A stretch of DNA of 64,000 nucleotides from Poecilobothrus nobilitatus (taxonomy: Eukaryota; Arthropoda; Insecta; Diptera; Dolichopodidae): NCBI GenBank assembly GCA_947095535.1, contig OX352772.1:101610307-101674306 (forward strand), in the 5' to 3' direction. The position numbers and the translations under genes are program-made. The notes under the pieces were generated by a model. That model searched no databases. It saw only the letters and a list, made by a program, of their open reading frames with translations, and was not told the DNA's origin. How positions within the stretch are numbered: the first letter of the stretch is position 1; each line of letters starts with the position of its first letter. Shown piece by piece: positions 10,934-20,835 of the stretch.

Positions 10934-13015
10934 ATAGAGTATTCATCCAGTACAAAATTTTTTAGTCAATTTCTTAAAAACGTTTTGTACCCAAAATTAC
11001 TTAATATACATTTTATTGTACCCAAATTTACTCAATACTCAAAATATTTTCACTTATAAATTATAAGCATTTTGTAAATGAGACTAAATCATTTTTTATA
11101 CTCGTAAATGTACTCGTAAATGTACACTTAAATGTATTTATATTACTTATGAAAATAATATGAATGTGTAAAATGTAAATAAAGAATTTATTTAACATAA
11201 AGAATATGAACTAATTTGCAATAGTATATAAATGGTATAATATCATTGTTGAATGTATTAATGTTTGAATGTGTGAATTATATTAATAATATAGTTACTC
11301 TTATAATAATTTTTATAATAAAAACCGTTAGTACTTTTTTCTTTCGTTAAAAATTTTTAAATAAATATAATTCATAATATATGATTTACGTAATTGCATG
11401 ATTTTTTATTTTAAATTGCTAGCGTTCTTAACTCTTACAAGCATTATGGTACTTACAAGTCGGGTTTAAATTTTTTATTTAATAAGTATCGCATTTTAAA
11501 AATCAAAAATGCAATTTACCTATTGAAGGTTTAAACACTTGTTTCACTTGTAATTTAAATTTTAATATACATACATATTACAAAAATAGAAATCGCGCCT
11601 TTATTAGAAATTATACATAAAGTCAAGCAAAAATAAAATATATACATATATATGATGTATATTCAATCATCTATGTATACAAATGCACTATATACAAATA
11701 CACTCTAGCATAAAAAAAAAACAAAAATCTTATTGATAAACATTCCCAATCTCTATATCAGTTGTATAATAAACGAGGAAGAGTGCAGTAGAGTAGACTG
11801 TGTCAACTCTGAGATACTCGTATGAACGTAATATATCCTGTTTCTATAAAACTTGATCACCTTTTAAAAACATTCAGATGTTTTAGTACCGAACTACAGT
11901 GATATATTTATGTAAATTGTGGAGTTGTATGACAGCTACCTGAATCTATTGCGCCTAGCTTCATTAAGTTCCAAGAGGTGCAAGAAACCTGAACCGGCTG
12001 CTCAAGACCAACCAAATTTTACAAAAGTTGTTGGCCTATAACTCGACACCTCTTTACTAAATTTCAGGTTCCTAGCTTCAATAGACACTGAGTTATTCTC
12101 ATTTAAACGGATAAGTTGTATGGCAGCTACCCGAACCCGTCGCACCACCACAACCAAATTTTGCAAAAGTGGTTGCCATAAAACTTGATCATCATTTGCA
12201 AGATTTCAGACGCCTAGCTTCATTAAGTTCCAAGAGGTGCAAGAAGCCTGAACCGGCTGCTCTAGACCAACCAAATTTTACAAAAGTTGTTGGCCTGTAA
12301 CTCGACACCTTGTTACTAAATATCAGGTTGCTAGCTTCAATAGACACTGAGTTATTCTCATTTAAACAGAGAAGTTGTATGGCAGCTACCCGAATCCGCC
12401 GACCGAAAATGTTGGATTTAAATAGCAAAACTAACAATTTTGCAAAAGTGCCGTAAAAAAAATTTCAGCCTCCTAGCTCCTTTATTTTTTGAGTTATCGT
12501 GCGGACGGACGGACGGACGGACGGACGTACATGGCTTAATCGACTCAGAATTCGATTCTGAGCCGATCCATACCTTTGACACTATATCTAGCTCGACTCC
12601 TTTAAGGTGTCACAAACGTAATGGCAAATTTATTATACCCTTGAACATAGTTCATACGGGTATAAAAATAAAAACATGTAGCTGTATGTATATTGTAAGT
12701 ATATAGTATACTTATCCGCAAAGCAAAGCAAAATAAAACAAGCAAAGCAAAGTAAAACAAATACATATGGATGTATGTATATTGGAATTATTTTATTTAG
12801 AAAACTTTTTTTTTTTTGAAAGCTAAATTGAAATATTGAATATTAACAAGGATATAATACTCAAAAAATGAGTTAAAAAGACAATTTTTTTTTTTTATGA
12901 GCTTAAAATGAATTTTGCTCAATTTATAAGCAATAACAAATTGAGAAATAATTTTTGAGTGGATGTGAGATACAAAAAATTGACTAAAAAATTTTGTACT
13001 GGATGAATACTCTAT
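10934..13015. mobile_element. 2.1-kb TIR element (41-bp TIRs) containing a GGAC-family repeat
   Basis: The two ends are inverted repeats of about 41 bp: ATAGAGTATTCATCCAGTAC continuing AAAATTTTTTAGTCAATTT at the left, and the complement at 12975-13015. GTAT flanks both sides (10930-10933, 13016-13019); in this TA-rich setting the duplication is suggestive only. The interior has no transposase. It contains a GGAC-family block at 11820-12665 and short direct repeats 'ACTCGTAAATGT' near 11101-11125. Probably a non-autonomous DNA transposon, inserted into the right Penelope arm. Confidence 0.7.
11820..12665 (+). repeat. GGAC-family dispersed repeat, copy 2, with internal tandem modules
   Basis: The body consists of two degenerate ~330-bp modules (for example 'CTAGCTTCATTAAGTTCCAA' at 11956 and 12215; 'GCTTCAATAGACACTGAGTT' at 12076 and 12335; 'TTGTATGGCAGCTACCCGAA' at 12116 and 12375). 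It ends with five GGAC units, 'TCGACTCAGAATTCGATTCT', 'AAGGTGTCACAAACGTAATG' and the hairpin 'TATACCCTTGAACATAGTTC'/'ATACGGGTATA'. Frames crossing it are not protein-like. Confidence 0.8.
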
Positions 13016-13300
13016 GTATATAGTTTATTTATGGTTCTAGTTTGTAATCTACATGTTTAACAAAAATTTTAAAAATAAGTTTGTTTGAAGAAAAAAATAT
13101 AAAAAAAAAAACCTGAATCATAATAATATGTAAGTTTTCAAAAATCTTTTTATTTTTATTCTTAGATACTATAATTAATTTTTTTTTTGTTATATAATTT
13201 CAAGAAAATCCCCTGTGCAATTGCACAATTTCTATAGATGCAAAAACATTTACGTTATCATACTCACTCCCTAAATAAACTTCCTAATTAATTTGATTCT

Positions 13301-13490
13301 TACATCAGCACCTTTAAAAAAACGTTGGAATCACTTACTTGATGTAATAGAAAAAAATCATAAAACAAATCTAAACACATAAAATAAAAAATTTTTACAT
13401 CAGCACTATTAAAAAAACGTTGGAAGTACTTACTTGATGTAATAGAAAAAAAATCATAAAACAAATCTAAACACATAAAATAAAAAAGCT
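13301..13490. repeat. Tandem duplication, two 95-bp units
   Basis: 'TACATCAGCACCTTTAAAAA' at 13301 recurs at 13396 ('TACATCAGCACTATTAAAAA'), and both units end 'AAACACATAAAATAAAAAA'. About 95% identical by eye. 'CTTACTTGATGTAA' inside each unit is partly complementary to 'TTACATCA', so each unit can form a hairpin. Confidence 0.85.
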
Positions 13491-14639
13491 ATGTAGAGTT
13501 TATTAATTTTATCTAGCCGTTTTTTCGTGGCGGTAATTTTTGACAGTTTTTTAATCATTGAGAAAAAATGGTCCAAGCTAAAAACACATTCAGGGTAAAA
13601 GTTTGTGGCGATATATTAAAAATTGTTTGCAACACATGTATAAAGTGCACAATAAAAATCGGAGAAAAAATGTCGGCGATATTTTTAACCAGCTGAAAAA
13701 TTTATATTTTACAATTTTGTAGCGACGAAATCAATACATGTAGTTATATTGTAACATTAAAATTCAAAAATCATTTTTAATACCATTTTTTTAACATTCG
13801 ATTTGTAGATGGGTTAAGATAATAATATGTCATTTGAAGAAAAATTAATCTAGGAAATAAAAAGGAAAATATTAAATTAAATGAAGATACATTCATTCTT
13901 GTTAGTTTCAAAAAATGTCATTCTTTGTTTTTATTCCCATATAATATTTTACGAAGAAATCATCTTGTTCCGATGTTCATTTGCTATGAAATTCGAATTC
14001 ACCCACCAACCGCTACGACATTTTTTTTTTTGTTACATTTAGAACAATCCCAATTATTGAAATAATTTAAATATTTTTTAAAATCTTACTCTCTATTTTT
14101 CTTTAGTTTTAAAAAAAAAATTTTTGAATGTGTTTTTACCTTTTAGCTCGAGCTGAAACGTTATGTTTTGCATGTGGAATTCACACAAAATTTAAAAGAA
14201 TATGGCACTTAGACACCTATTAAATAATTAGTGTTATTTTTTTTTGCAAACATATTTCTATCAATCATAGTGTTTTCGTAATGATATATTTATCTAGATA
14301 TGCCGAATTTTATATTAAAATAAAGTTTTTAATTTTTCTACATTATATCAAAAATTTTAACTTTATTTAACAAAACTACTTTCAAGTCTTTTGTATTTAT
14401 TTTTTTTTGCTTGAAAAAAATTTGATGAATTTATTTTATTTAAATGTACTTTGGAAGAGGTCTTTGGTATATTTAATAAAAGATTCATGTCTCTGATAAT
14501 GAAATTTCATAAATTTTTGGGCGCTTTTTTCTTTATGACGGTCGTCATCATAGCCAGTTTTACATTCAGTGTGTTTTATTATAGAAATAAAATATTTTTT
14601 TTTTACATGCTCGCAAGGTCTCGCCAACATCTTGTGTAT
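13491..14639. other. Unassigned sequence inside the right Penelope arm
   Basis: No homologue in the left arm, so probably another insertion, but no TIR or TSD was recognised. The section around 14250-14370 resembles 60310-60400 ('TATATTAAAATAAA' context, 'ACATATCAAAATTT'-like), suggesting a dispersed repeat. Frames of 64-73 codons on both strands near 14436-14672 have no recognisable domain. Confidence 0.45.
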
Positions 14640-14830
14640 TATATTTTAGATTGTATATACATAAATAATTAAAACAATTTTAATAAATTTCCGGAAATAT
14701 CGGCAAAAAATCACAATAATAAATTTTATTAAACATGAAAATATAATTTGTTTTAATTATTAATTATTTAAAATAAAAGGCTACATTTCCAAAAAACTTT
14801 ACTAAGAAAAGCAAACATTAAAATAAAAAT

Positions 14831-15485
14831 TTTACATTTATCAAATGCAATCTGGCATTGCAAACATACAAATTTTATTTCTATGTGAAATTTATCTTGC
14901 AGATTACGATCATTTATCAGGTTGACGTAAAATCCGACTCAACGTGTTAATTTGTTAACGTTACTTTTAACAACTTGAGTTAGTCCCTTTCAACATACAC
15001 GAATAGGTTGAAATTTGCAGTAGTTTGCATACCACGAGCAACGTTCTTCAGAAATATGATATCAATCATTAGACGGCTTGACTGAATTAAAACTTATTAA
15101 AGAAAGTCTAGCAAAGTTGCGTAAAACGAAATGGTGAAATTTTTTATAAAATGATTCAATTTAAAAAACGCCTATATTACGATAGGATTCATATTGGCTT
15201 GAATATTCAAGTTTAGGTCTTACATAAGTAATCAATATTAGATTAATCGATGAATATTATAATGATAATTACATTGATTGATGAATATTACAATGAATAT
15301 TAAAGGGATCACAACACTCTTTCGAAGAAACGTACAATAAATCTAAGAATCCAGTTAGCAAAATAGATTTAATGTTGCTTTTTTTAACGTACAGAGGTTT
15401 TCAGACAGAGTTTAAATTTTTGATTAAAATTATAGAAAGTTTAAGTAATTAACACGTGGAGTCCCACGCTCACTTGCGTACAAAA
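14831..15485. other. No gene recognised
   Basis: A+T-rich with short direct repeats around 15230-15300 ('GATGAATATTA' three times). Less A+T-extreme than its surroundings; probably old retroelement sequence linked to the fragments that follow. Confidence 0.4.
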
Positions 15486-15720
15486 ATAATTTGCTTCAAG
15501 TCACACGTGTATCACCGGTGAACATCATTCAAATGTTTCACAATACCGTGCTAACCGATGAACGTAAAAATAAATTTGCGTTAAGTTGCAATGTGCCATC
15601 GATGAACATCATTCAAATGTTTCAAAATAGCGTGCTAACCGATGAACGTAAAAATAAATTTGCGTTAAGTTGCAATGTATCATCGATGAACATCATTCAA
15701 ATGTTTCAAAATAGCGTGAT
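15486..15720 (+). repeat. 84-bp minisatellite, about 2.7 units, open in one frame
   Basis: Unit starts TGAACATCATTCAAATGTTT at 15519, 15603 and 15687 (exact 84-bp spacing). The left partial unit begins near 15486. Because 84 is 28 codons, a 78-codon frame (15491-15727) stays open and shows repeats MNIIQMFQNSVLTDERKNKF. There is no known domain. It may be an untranslated or spacer repeat of the adjoining retroelement, or simple expansion; translation is not supported. Confidence 0.85.
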
Positions 15721-15759
15721 AATATAACTAATATAAAATAACTGATGCGCGATACTTTT

Positions 15760-16500
15760 TTAATTATGGAGTAGTAACGAGTGAGTTAAAATCTAACCTA
15801 CTATCAAGAATTAGTCCTAAATCAAAAGGACGATCTGAAAGGAGATTTTTTAATAGAATTAAGTTAGTTCGTAACCTTGAAAAGGCCATAATTAGGCATA
15901 CACTAACATTTATTTCGATTGTTATTCCTCCATCATGAATCAAATTGATTGAGATCATGTTTCAACAACTCACAATCACAAGTGAAAATTATAGTCCGAC
16001 AGATTTTAGTATCATCAGCAAAACAAAGGAGATCTGAATGGGATAGATATAAGGAATTGTTATAGGTCGACATTACGAAAAATAAAGGAAATAGCAACAT
16101 AGGTCATAGAAATGATAAATCTAAAAATGGCCAGTAAGAAATGTTATTCTTGGGCGTAAATGGTTGAAAAAATCAACAAAGGAGTAGAAAATAATTTTTA
16201 CAAATAATTTGTCAATAGTCGATGGAGTCCATAATTATTTTCATCGCAAAGAGTCCCTTTTTTAAAGATTGGGTTAATAAATGAAAGTTTCCACAGTTCA
16301 GAGAAACAGCCACATTGAATTGATAAATTAAATAATTTGCAAGAGGGACCTACCAAATGTTCGGCGCAGTAGTTTAATATTATTGGTGGAAATCCATCAG
16401 GGCCGTACGAGAAGTTATATTTGGAGCTAAACGGTGGGCATTAACATATTTTCATTTATTAAATTAGTATTAACTTCAAAAGTTGAAAGAGAGGGCGGAA
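15760..16500 (-). pseudogene. LINE reverse transcriptase remnant
   Basis: The minus strand from about 16480 reads SYGPDGFPPIILKYCAEHL, then NLSIQCGCFSELWKLSFINP and PIFKKG. This is the conserved start of LINE RT (the 'GPDGIP' and 'P.WK...I.P..K.G' blocks). The end near 15764-15958 has LGLILDSRLDFNSLV, matching the post-catalytic 'DLGV..D..L.F..H' block. The interior is shortened and full of stops, and the catalytic FADD box was not recognised. Several other LINE pieces lie in this window; this one is too decayed to link with any of them. Confidence 0.7.
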
Positions 16501-17019
16501 CTAGGTTATCTAAATATGACTAATTCCGCTCAAAACTCTCAGTTATATCGAATTATTTGATGTACTACATGAGAACTATTAAACGAAATTCGAAATTTTG
16601 GTTTAATCGCATCTGCAGTGAAGCCATTTTTAAAAAGGAGGAGGATTTTAAATCGTACAAAAGTAATATGTTGGAATCTCTCAGGACAAACTATATAGGG
16701 GTTCGGAACAGATGTTAAAGATTTATCAACAATTAAAAATTCTTATTTAACCTAAGGTTGAAACGCAAACTTATCCACATGCCAAAGAATAGCAAATCAA
16801 TTTGAGCATTTGCAAAAGCTTTAATAGACGACGTTAGCGGGTTTTCTCTTCCTCCGCTTGTTGGTATTATCAACAGAATTGTATCAGATTCTTAAGAGAA
16901 AGCGTACTTCTTTGGCAAGCATTTCCCTTTCAACTCGACGCTGCTTTAATCAACTCTAAAGCCATCATCCGTTCTTGAAGTAAATAATCTTTAAGACGCG
17001 AAAAGTCATGAAAGTTTTG
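16501..17019. other. Probable further LINE sequence, no frame survives
   Basis: Base composition is less A+T-rich than its surroundings, and the minus strand near 16850-16990 still looks protein-like in short pieces, consistent with the region before the RT domain of the 15760-16500 relic. No motif allows a firm call. Confidence 0.35.
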
Positions 17020-17260
17020 AAAAATTTCGTTAAAAAAAATCAGCCAGTCCAGATGGTTCTTAAAAATACCCATTTAAGTACTTCAAAACCTCTACGTAAA
17101 CTTTTCTACCTTTCCTTTACTTCGAGTATTTAGCCTACCCAATGAAAGGTTGTGTATGTTTTCCCAATTCCGAAAAAGGGTAATAAAAGCGATCCCTCTA
17201 ACTACCATCTTTTTGCTTTTAACTCGGTTTATTCCAAATTAATGAAGAAAATTGTTAATT
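17020..17260 (+). pseudogene. Plus-strand LINE reverse transcriptase scrap
   Basis: Short plus-strand pieces in several frames: SASPDG near 17040, then 'W(K)..CVCFPNSEKG' near 17140-17180, and NYHLFAFNSVYSKLMKKIVN near 17200-17260. Their order is that of the LINE RT N-terminal blocks (SPDG; WK...PI.K.G; NYRPIS...SK..EK). It runs opposite to the LINE remnant at 15760-16500, so it is a separate insertion, ending where the Ty3/gypsy relic begins. Confidence 0.65.
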
Positions 17261-17539
17261 AAAACTTTTTAAATATCTGGATCTTAGCTGAAGCTTAGCA
17301 TCTTTCAAATATCTGTTTGCTGCTATTTATAAATTTGAAAAAATATCGCAAAATTTGAAAAATATCTCAAATTTTTTTAAAATTTGCAAATAGCAGCAAA
17401 CTGAAAAATTTGCTTTATTTTTTTTAATATAAAAATTCAGTTTCTTTAATGTTTTGGAAAAAGCCCAAGACTGTGTTTTTTATAGTCATCAATAAAAGCA
17501 GTACCTATAGCGGCTATGGCGCATCATGCACTAAGCAAC

Positions 17540-19340
17540 GTGAAAGTTTTTTTGTACTCACGACTTGGAAAACAATTTCTTTCACGTCCCCATCGAAGAA
17601 AATAGGTAGCACTACACATCTTTTGTAACTCCGCCAGTTCAGTGGAAATTTACTAGCGCACTTTTCGGACTATTTACATCTACACTAGTATTTCAGAGAC
17701 TTATAAAATATTTAGTAATTTACTAATGCGGAAGTTTGTTTTGATTTATATTGGCGGCATAATTTTTTTGGCATCAAGTGACCAAGAGTGCGTGGACCGA
17801 TTACAGCAAGTTCTGGCAATAGCAGAAAAAAATGGTTTAAAATTAAATGGAGCAAATGTCAATTCGTTTGTAGAGAGATCGATTACCTTGGGTATAAAAT
17901 TTCGATCGGTGCGTCTTCACCTTCACCAGAAAAAATCAAAGCCGTAAAAAAGTTCCCAACACCCAACAATATTAAAAAGATGTCACTCCTAGGAGTCACA
18001 GGGTACTTTCGGAAATTTATCCCAGGATATGGGATAATTGCAAAACCATTAAGTAATTCAACAAGGACCAATTTGACGTTCAAATTTCGAGCAAAAGAAA
18101 AACTAGCATTTTAAAAATTAAAAGATTATTTATGCACTGAACCAATTTGAAAGCTATATTAAAAGAATCGCGAAACAGAATTAGATACAAACGCGTCCAC
18201 GTTGGGCTATGGGGCCGTACTACTACAAAAAAGCGATGATGATGATCGATGAAGACAAAGCAATCGGAAGAGCTATATCACAGCTCTGGAAGTCCTAGCA
18301 ATTATAGAAGCGGTGAAAAAGTTAAAGGTATTTCTACTGGTATTAACTTCAAAATAATAACGGATTGTGCGGCGTTCAAAATGACCATGGAAAAATGAAT
18401 GGACGGTTAAAAAGGTATCAAACATGGTAGCAGGATGGACACAAGCTCTACAGGAATTTGATTATCAACTAGAACATCGAAGTAGCAAATAAATGTGGAC
18501 GCCTTAAATAGAAACCCTTTGGTCATGTTCATTACAAACTACTTCGTCGAACGACTTCGTGGAGTTGATAAAAGCAGTAGAAATGACACACAAACTTTAA
18601 AGATGATAGTAATACTGTTGGATCACGGGCTCTATCAGGATTTTGTAATAAAGAACGGCATAGTTTTAAAAAAAACCCAAATGGTACCGAGTTGTTGTGT
18701 GTTCCACAAATAACGCAAGAGGTAATAATCAGGAAAGTACATGAAAATTGACATTTTGAAATATAATCTCGGACATAAATAGAATTATAATCTCGGTATT
18801 AACGAAATTGAAGATCCATCCAAATGTATAAGTTCACCAATCAGTTGCAATGAATCATAAACTCGACGTTTCAAAGATTAAACATTAAAAGGTTGGTGTT
18901 CGAACTGTTAACGGACTTAAAAATGAAGCAGTGTACGGGCATCACGCTAGCGCGAATTGTAAAGGAAGAATAATAAACGCATTCGTAGAAAATCGCGAAT
19001 TATCGCGGGTGGAAGCTCGGAGAGCAATTTTTAAAATTCAACAGGAAAATCGCGAATCGTTTAATAGAAAAGGTAAAGCGGCAAACAAATATGATATGAT
19101 AAACGAGTGCAATTTGTTACTAATCTTAAAATATTTCCCATATTTTGCGGTCCATACCAAGTAGTGAAAAGCTCAGAGAACGACTGATATGCAGTTCATA
19201 AAGTTGGCAAACCAAGAAGGTCCAAAATTTACAACCACGTGCGCTGAGTTTATGAAAACCTGGCAAATCTGTGATAATCAAAACGAAGAATTGAGTGAAG
19301 ACGATGATGAAGTAAAAACAAGCAATAAAAGCGAAAATTA
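17540..19340 (+). pseudogene. Ty3/gypsy retrotransposon pol relic (RT, RNase H, integrase end)
   Basis: Plus-strand pieces in order. RT from about 17550. The catalytic box at about 17744-17762 reads YIGGI where the family has Y-x-DD. QECVDRLQQVLAIAEKNGLK and then KWSKCQFVCREIDYLGYKIS follow in a second frame; SPSPEKIKAVKKFPTPNN and GVTGYFRKFIPGY are the RT/RNase H connection (17788-18114). RNase H: TLGYGAVLLQKSDDD near 18200, LEVLAIIEAVKKLKVFL near 18285. Integrase C-terminal: NRKGKAANKYD near 19060, and a Pro/Tyr-rich end near 19140-19260. More than ten stops or shifts; the integrase core is deleted. Gag, protease and LTRs were not recognised. Confidence 0.85.
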
Positions 19341-19689
19341 AAGCCAACAATGCAGACGAAAATTATCAACTGCAATAAAAATAAAACTTACAAAGAAGAA
19401 TTTAAGTACCAACTATGCCAAAATTAATTCAAAACGAAGACGAAAATCACCAGATGCAATATATAAATATTATATGAAATTTATAAAGCCTTATGATGAG
19501 ATTTATCTCTTTTAGGCATAAATTGTTGAAAATAAATAAATAAATCTAATCAATAGACTTAAATATTTAAATGTTACATAAAAAATGGGCTTGCTCTTAA
19601 TTATCCTTTCGACTTAAAGAAAGCCTGAAACGAGTTTTTACTGATTTAAGTACTGATAACCCATTTCTGCACGAGGGCCAAACGAAGTT

Positions 19690-20020
19690 TTTTAGAGGTT
19701 AGAGGTTTTAAATGCCTAGATATGACAAATAAAATTAAAAAAACTAAAGATAAAAACGTACCTATCTTAACAAAGCTGCCACTATTTATGTTATTTTTGA
19801 TCATTCGGAAGAACAAAATAGAATATTTACAGCACATGAGAGTAAAAATTGAAGCTCTCAGAAGTAACAAGTCCATTCCACAGTGTAAAAGATGCCAGAA
19901 ATTTGGACATACACAATTCTGTCAAAGACAGGCTAAATGTGTAAAATGCGCTGGGAACTATATGACAGTAGAGTGAAAAAAGAAAATTTCCAAGCCAAAT
20001 GTGTAAACCGTAATGAGGCA
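19690..20020 (+). pseudogene. LINE ORF1 (gag-like) zinc-knuckle segment
   Basis: ORF1 of jockey-type LINEs is a nucleic-acid binding protein. Seen: IPQCKRCQKFGHTQFCQRQA and KCVKCAGNY (about 19875-19970), two CCHC knuckles in the usual ORF1 arrangement. They are preceded by LPLFMLFLIIRKNKIEYLQHM, which in the family precedes the knuckles. A stop at 19975 breaks the frame; the neighbouring frame continues with KCVNRNEA up to the insertion at 20020. Confidence 0.8.
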
Positions 20021-20269
20021 AATTTAGATTCTTGTCTTTACTTTAATAAAAAAACATAAATATAAATTAATTTAGTCAAAACACAAATACTTTTTTATTA
20101 AATAAATACTATTTATTATTTCCCAATTTTGTTTTATTCTTTTTTTTCTTATTGATTACAATGTTTAAAAATTTATTTTATAATGTTTTATTTTTATTAC
20201 TAACTTTTTAATTTTATTTTTAACTTTATTTATAGTTTAATTTTTAACTTAATTTACAATTATAAGTAT

Positions 20270-20415
20270 CGGGTATAATAAAATTACTCCTCCATTTGTA
20301 ACACCTCGAAATAAGCGGGCTAGATATACCTTCAAAGGTATGGTTCGGATCAGAATCGAATTCTGAGTCGATTAAGCCATGTCCGTCCGTCCGTCCGTCA
20401 GCACGCTAACTCAAA
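20270..20415 (-). repeat. GGAC-family dispersed repeat, copy 3 (terminal part)
   Basis: Reading the minus strand: 'GTTAGCGTGCTGACGGACGG' with three to four GGAC units, 'CATGGCTTAATCGACTCAGA', 'AATTCGATTCTGATCCGAAC', 'AGGTATATCTAGC', 'AGGTGTTACAAATGGA' and 'TTTATTATACCCGATA'. Same motif order as the copies at 12480-12665 and 28010-28175, opposite orientation. Confidence 0.8.
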
Positions 20416-20590
20416 AACTAAGAAAGCTAGAATCTTGAAATTTACATAAAATATTCTGGGAGCAATTTGGTTCCCTATTTTTTTTGGTTGAGTTCCGACC
20501 AAAACTTCGGGTAGCTTTCGAACAACTAACTTTTAGGTCTCCACAATTTTTTTATAGATAGATATCATAAAAATATTAATTTTTTGTCAA

Positions 20591-20835
20591 TATAAAAATT
20601 TCTGTAGCCCCACCCGTTAAGAAGTTACAGCCCCCAAAAGTTCGAAAAATCTCTATATTTAAATTGTTATAGCACAAGCTCTATAAGGTATATCTTCAAT
20701 CTGATCACGATAGGTGCTATATAAAAATTTCTGTAGCCCCACCCGTTAAGAAGCTACAGCCCCCAAAAGTTCGAAAAATCTCTATATTTAAATTGTTATA
20801 ACACAAGTTCTATAAGGTATATCTTCAATCTGATG
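20591..20835. repeat. Tandem duplication, 129-bp units
   Basis: 'TATAAAAATTTCTGTAGCCC' starts at 20591 and again at 20720. Both units include 'AAGTTCGAAAAATCTCTATA' and end 'GGTATATCTTCAATCTGAT'. Only a few mismatches, so this is a recent duplication within the GGAC-family body. Confidence 0.88.

Larger units (their letters stand above)
10105..14830 (-). repeat. Right inverted arm of the Penelope-like locus, split by insertions
   Basis: Reverse complement of 7029-7770, spread over 4.7 kb. Matching blocks are 10105-10265, 10659-10825, 13019-13200 and 14640-14830. The breaks coincide with a 390-bp MITE (10266-10655), a 2.1 kb TIR element (10934-13015) and an unexplained 1.4 kb stretch (about 13205-14639). 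The block order shows a single ancestral arm. Example of the match: 'GCGGGTTTATGACAACTTCA' at 10692 against its complement at 7545. Confidence 0.75.

Noticed and set aside
10820..11059. 79-codon frame rich in Tyr/Ile
   Set aside because: Translation of a TA microsatellite.
14436..14672. Overlapping 64- and 73-codon frames on both strands; minus strand has a DDD triplet that could have been the missing CHSY motif
   Set aside because: The surrounding residues do not fit the CHSY GlcA-transferase block and no splice phase connects to the exon at 6517-6630.
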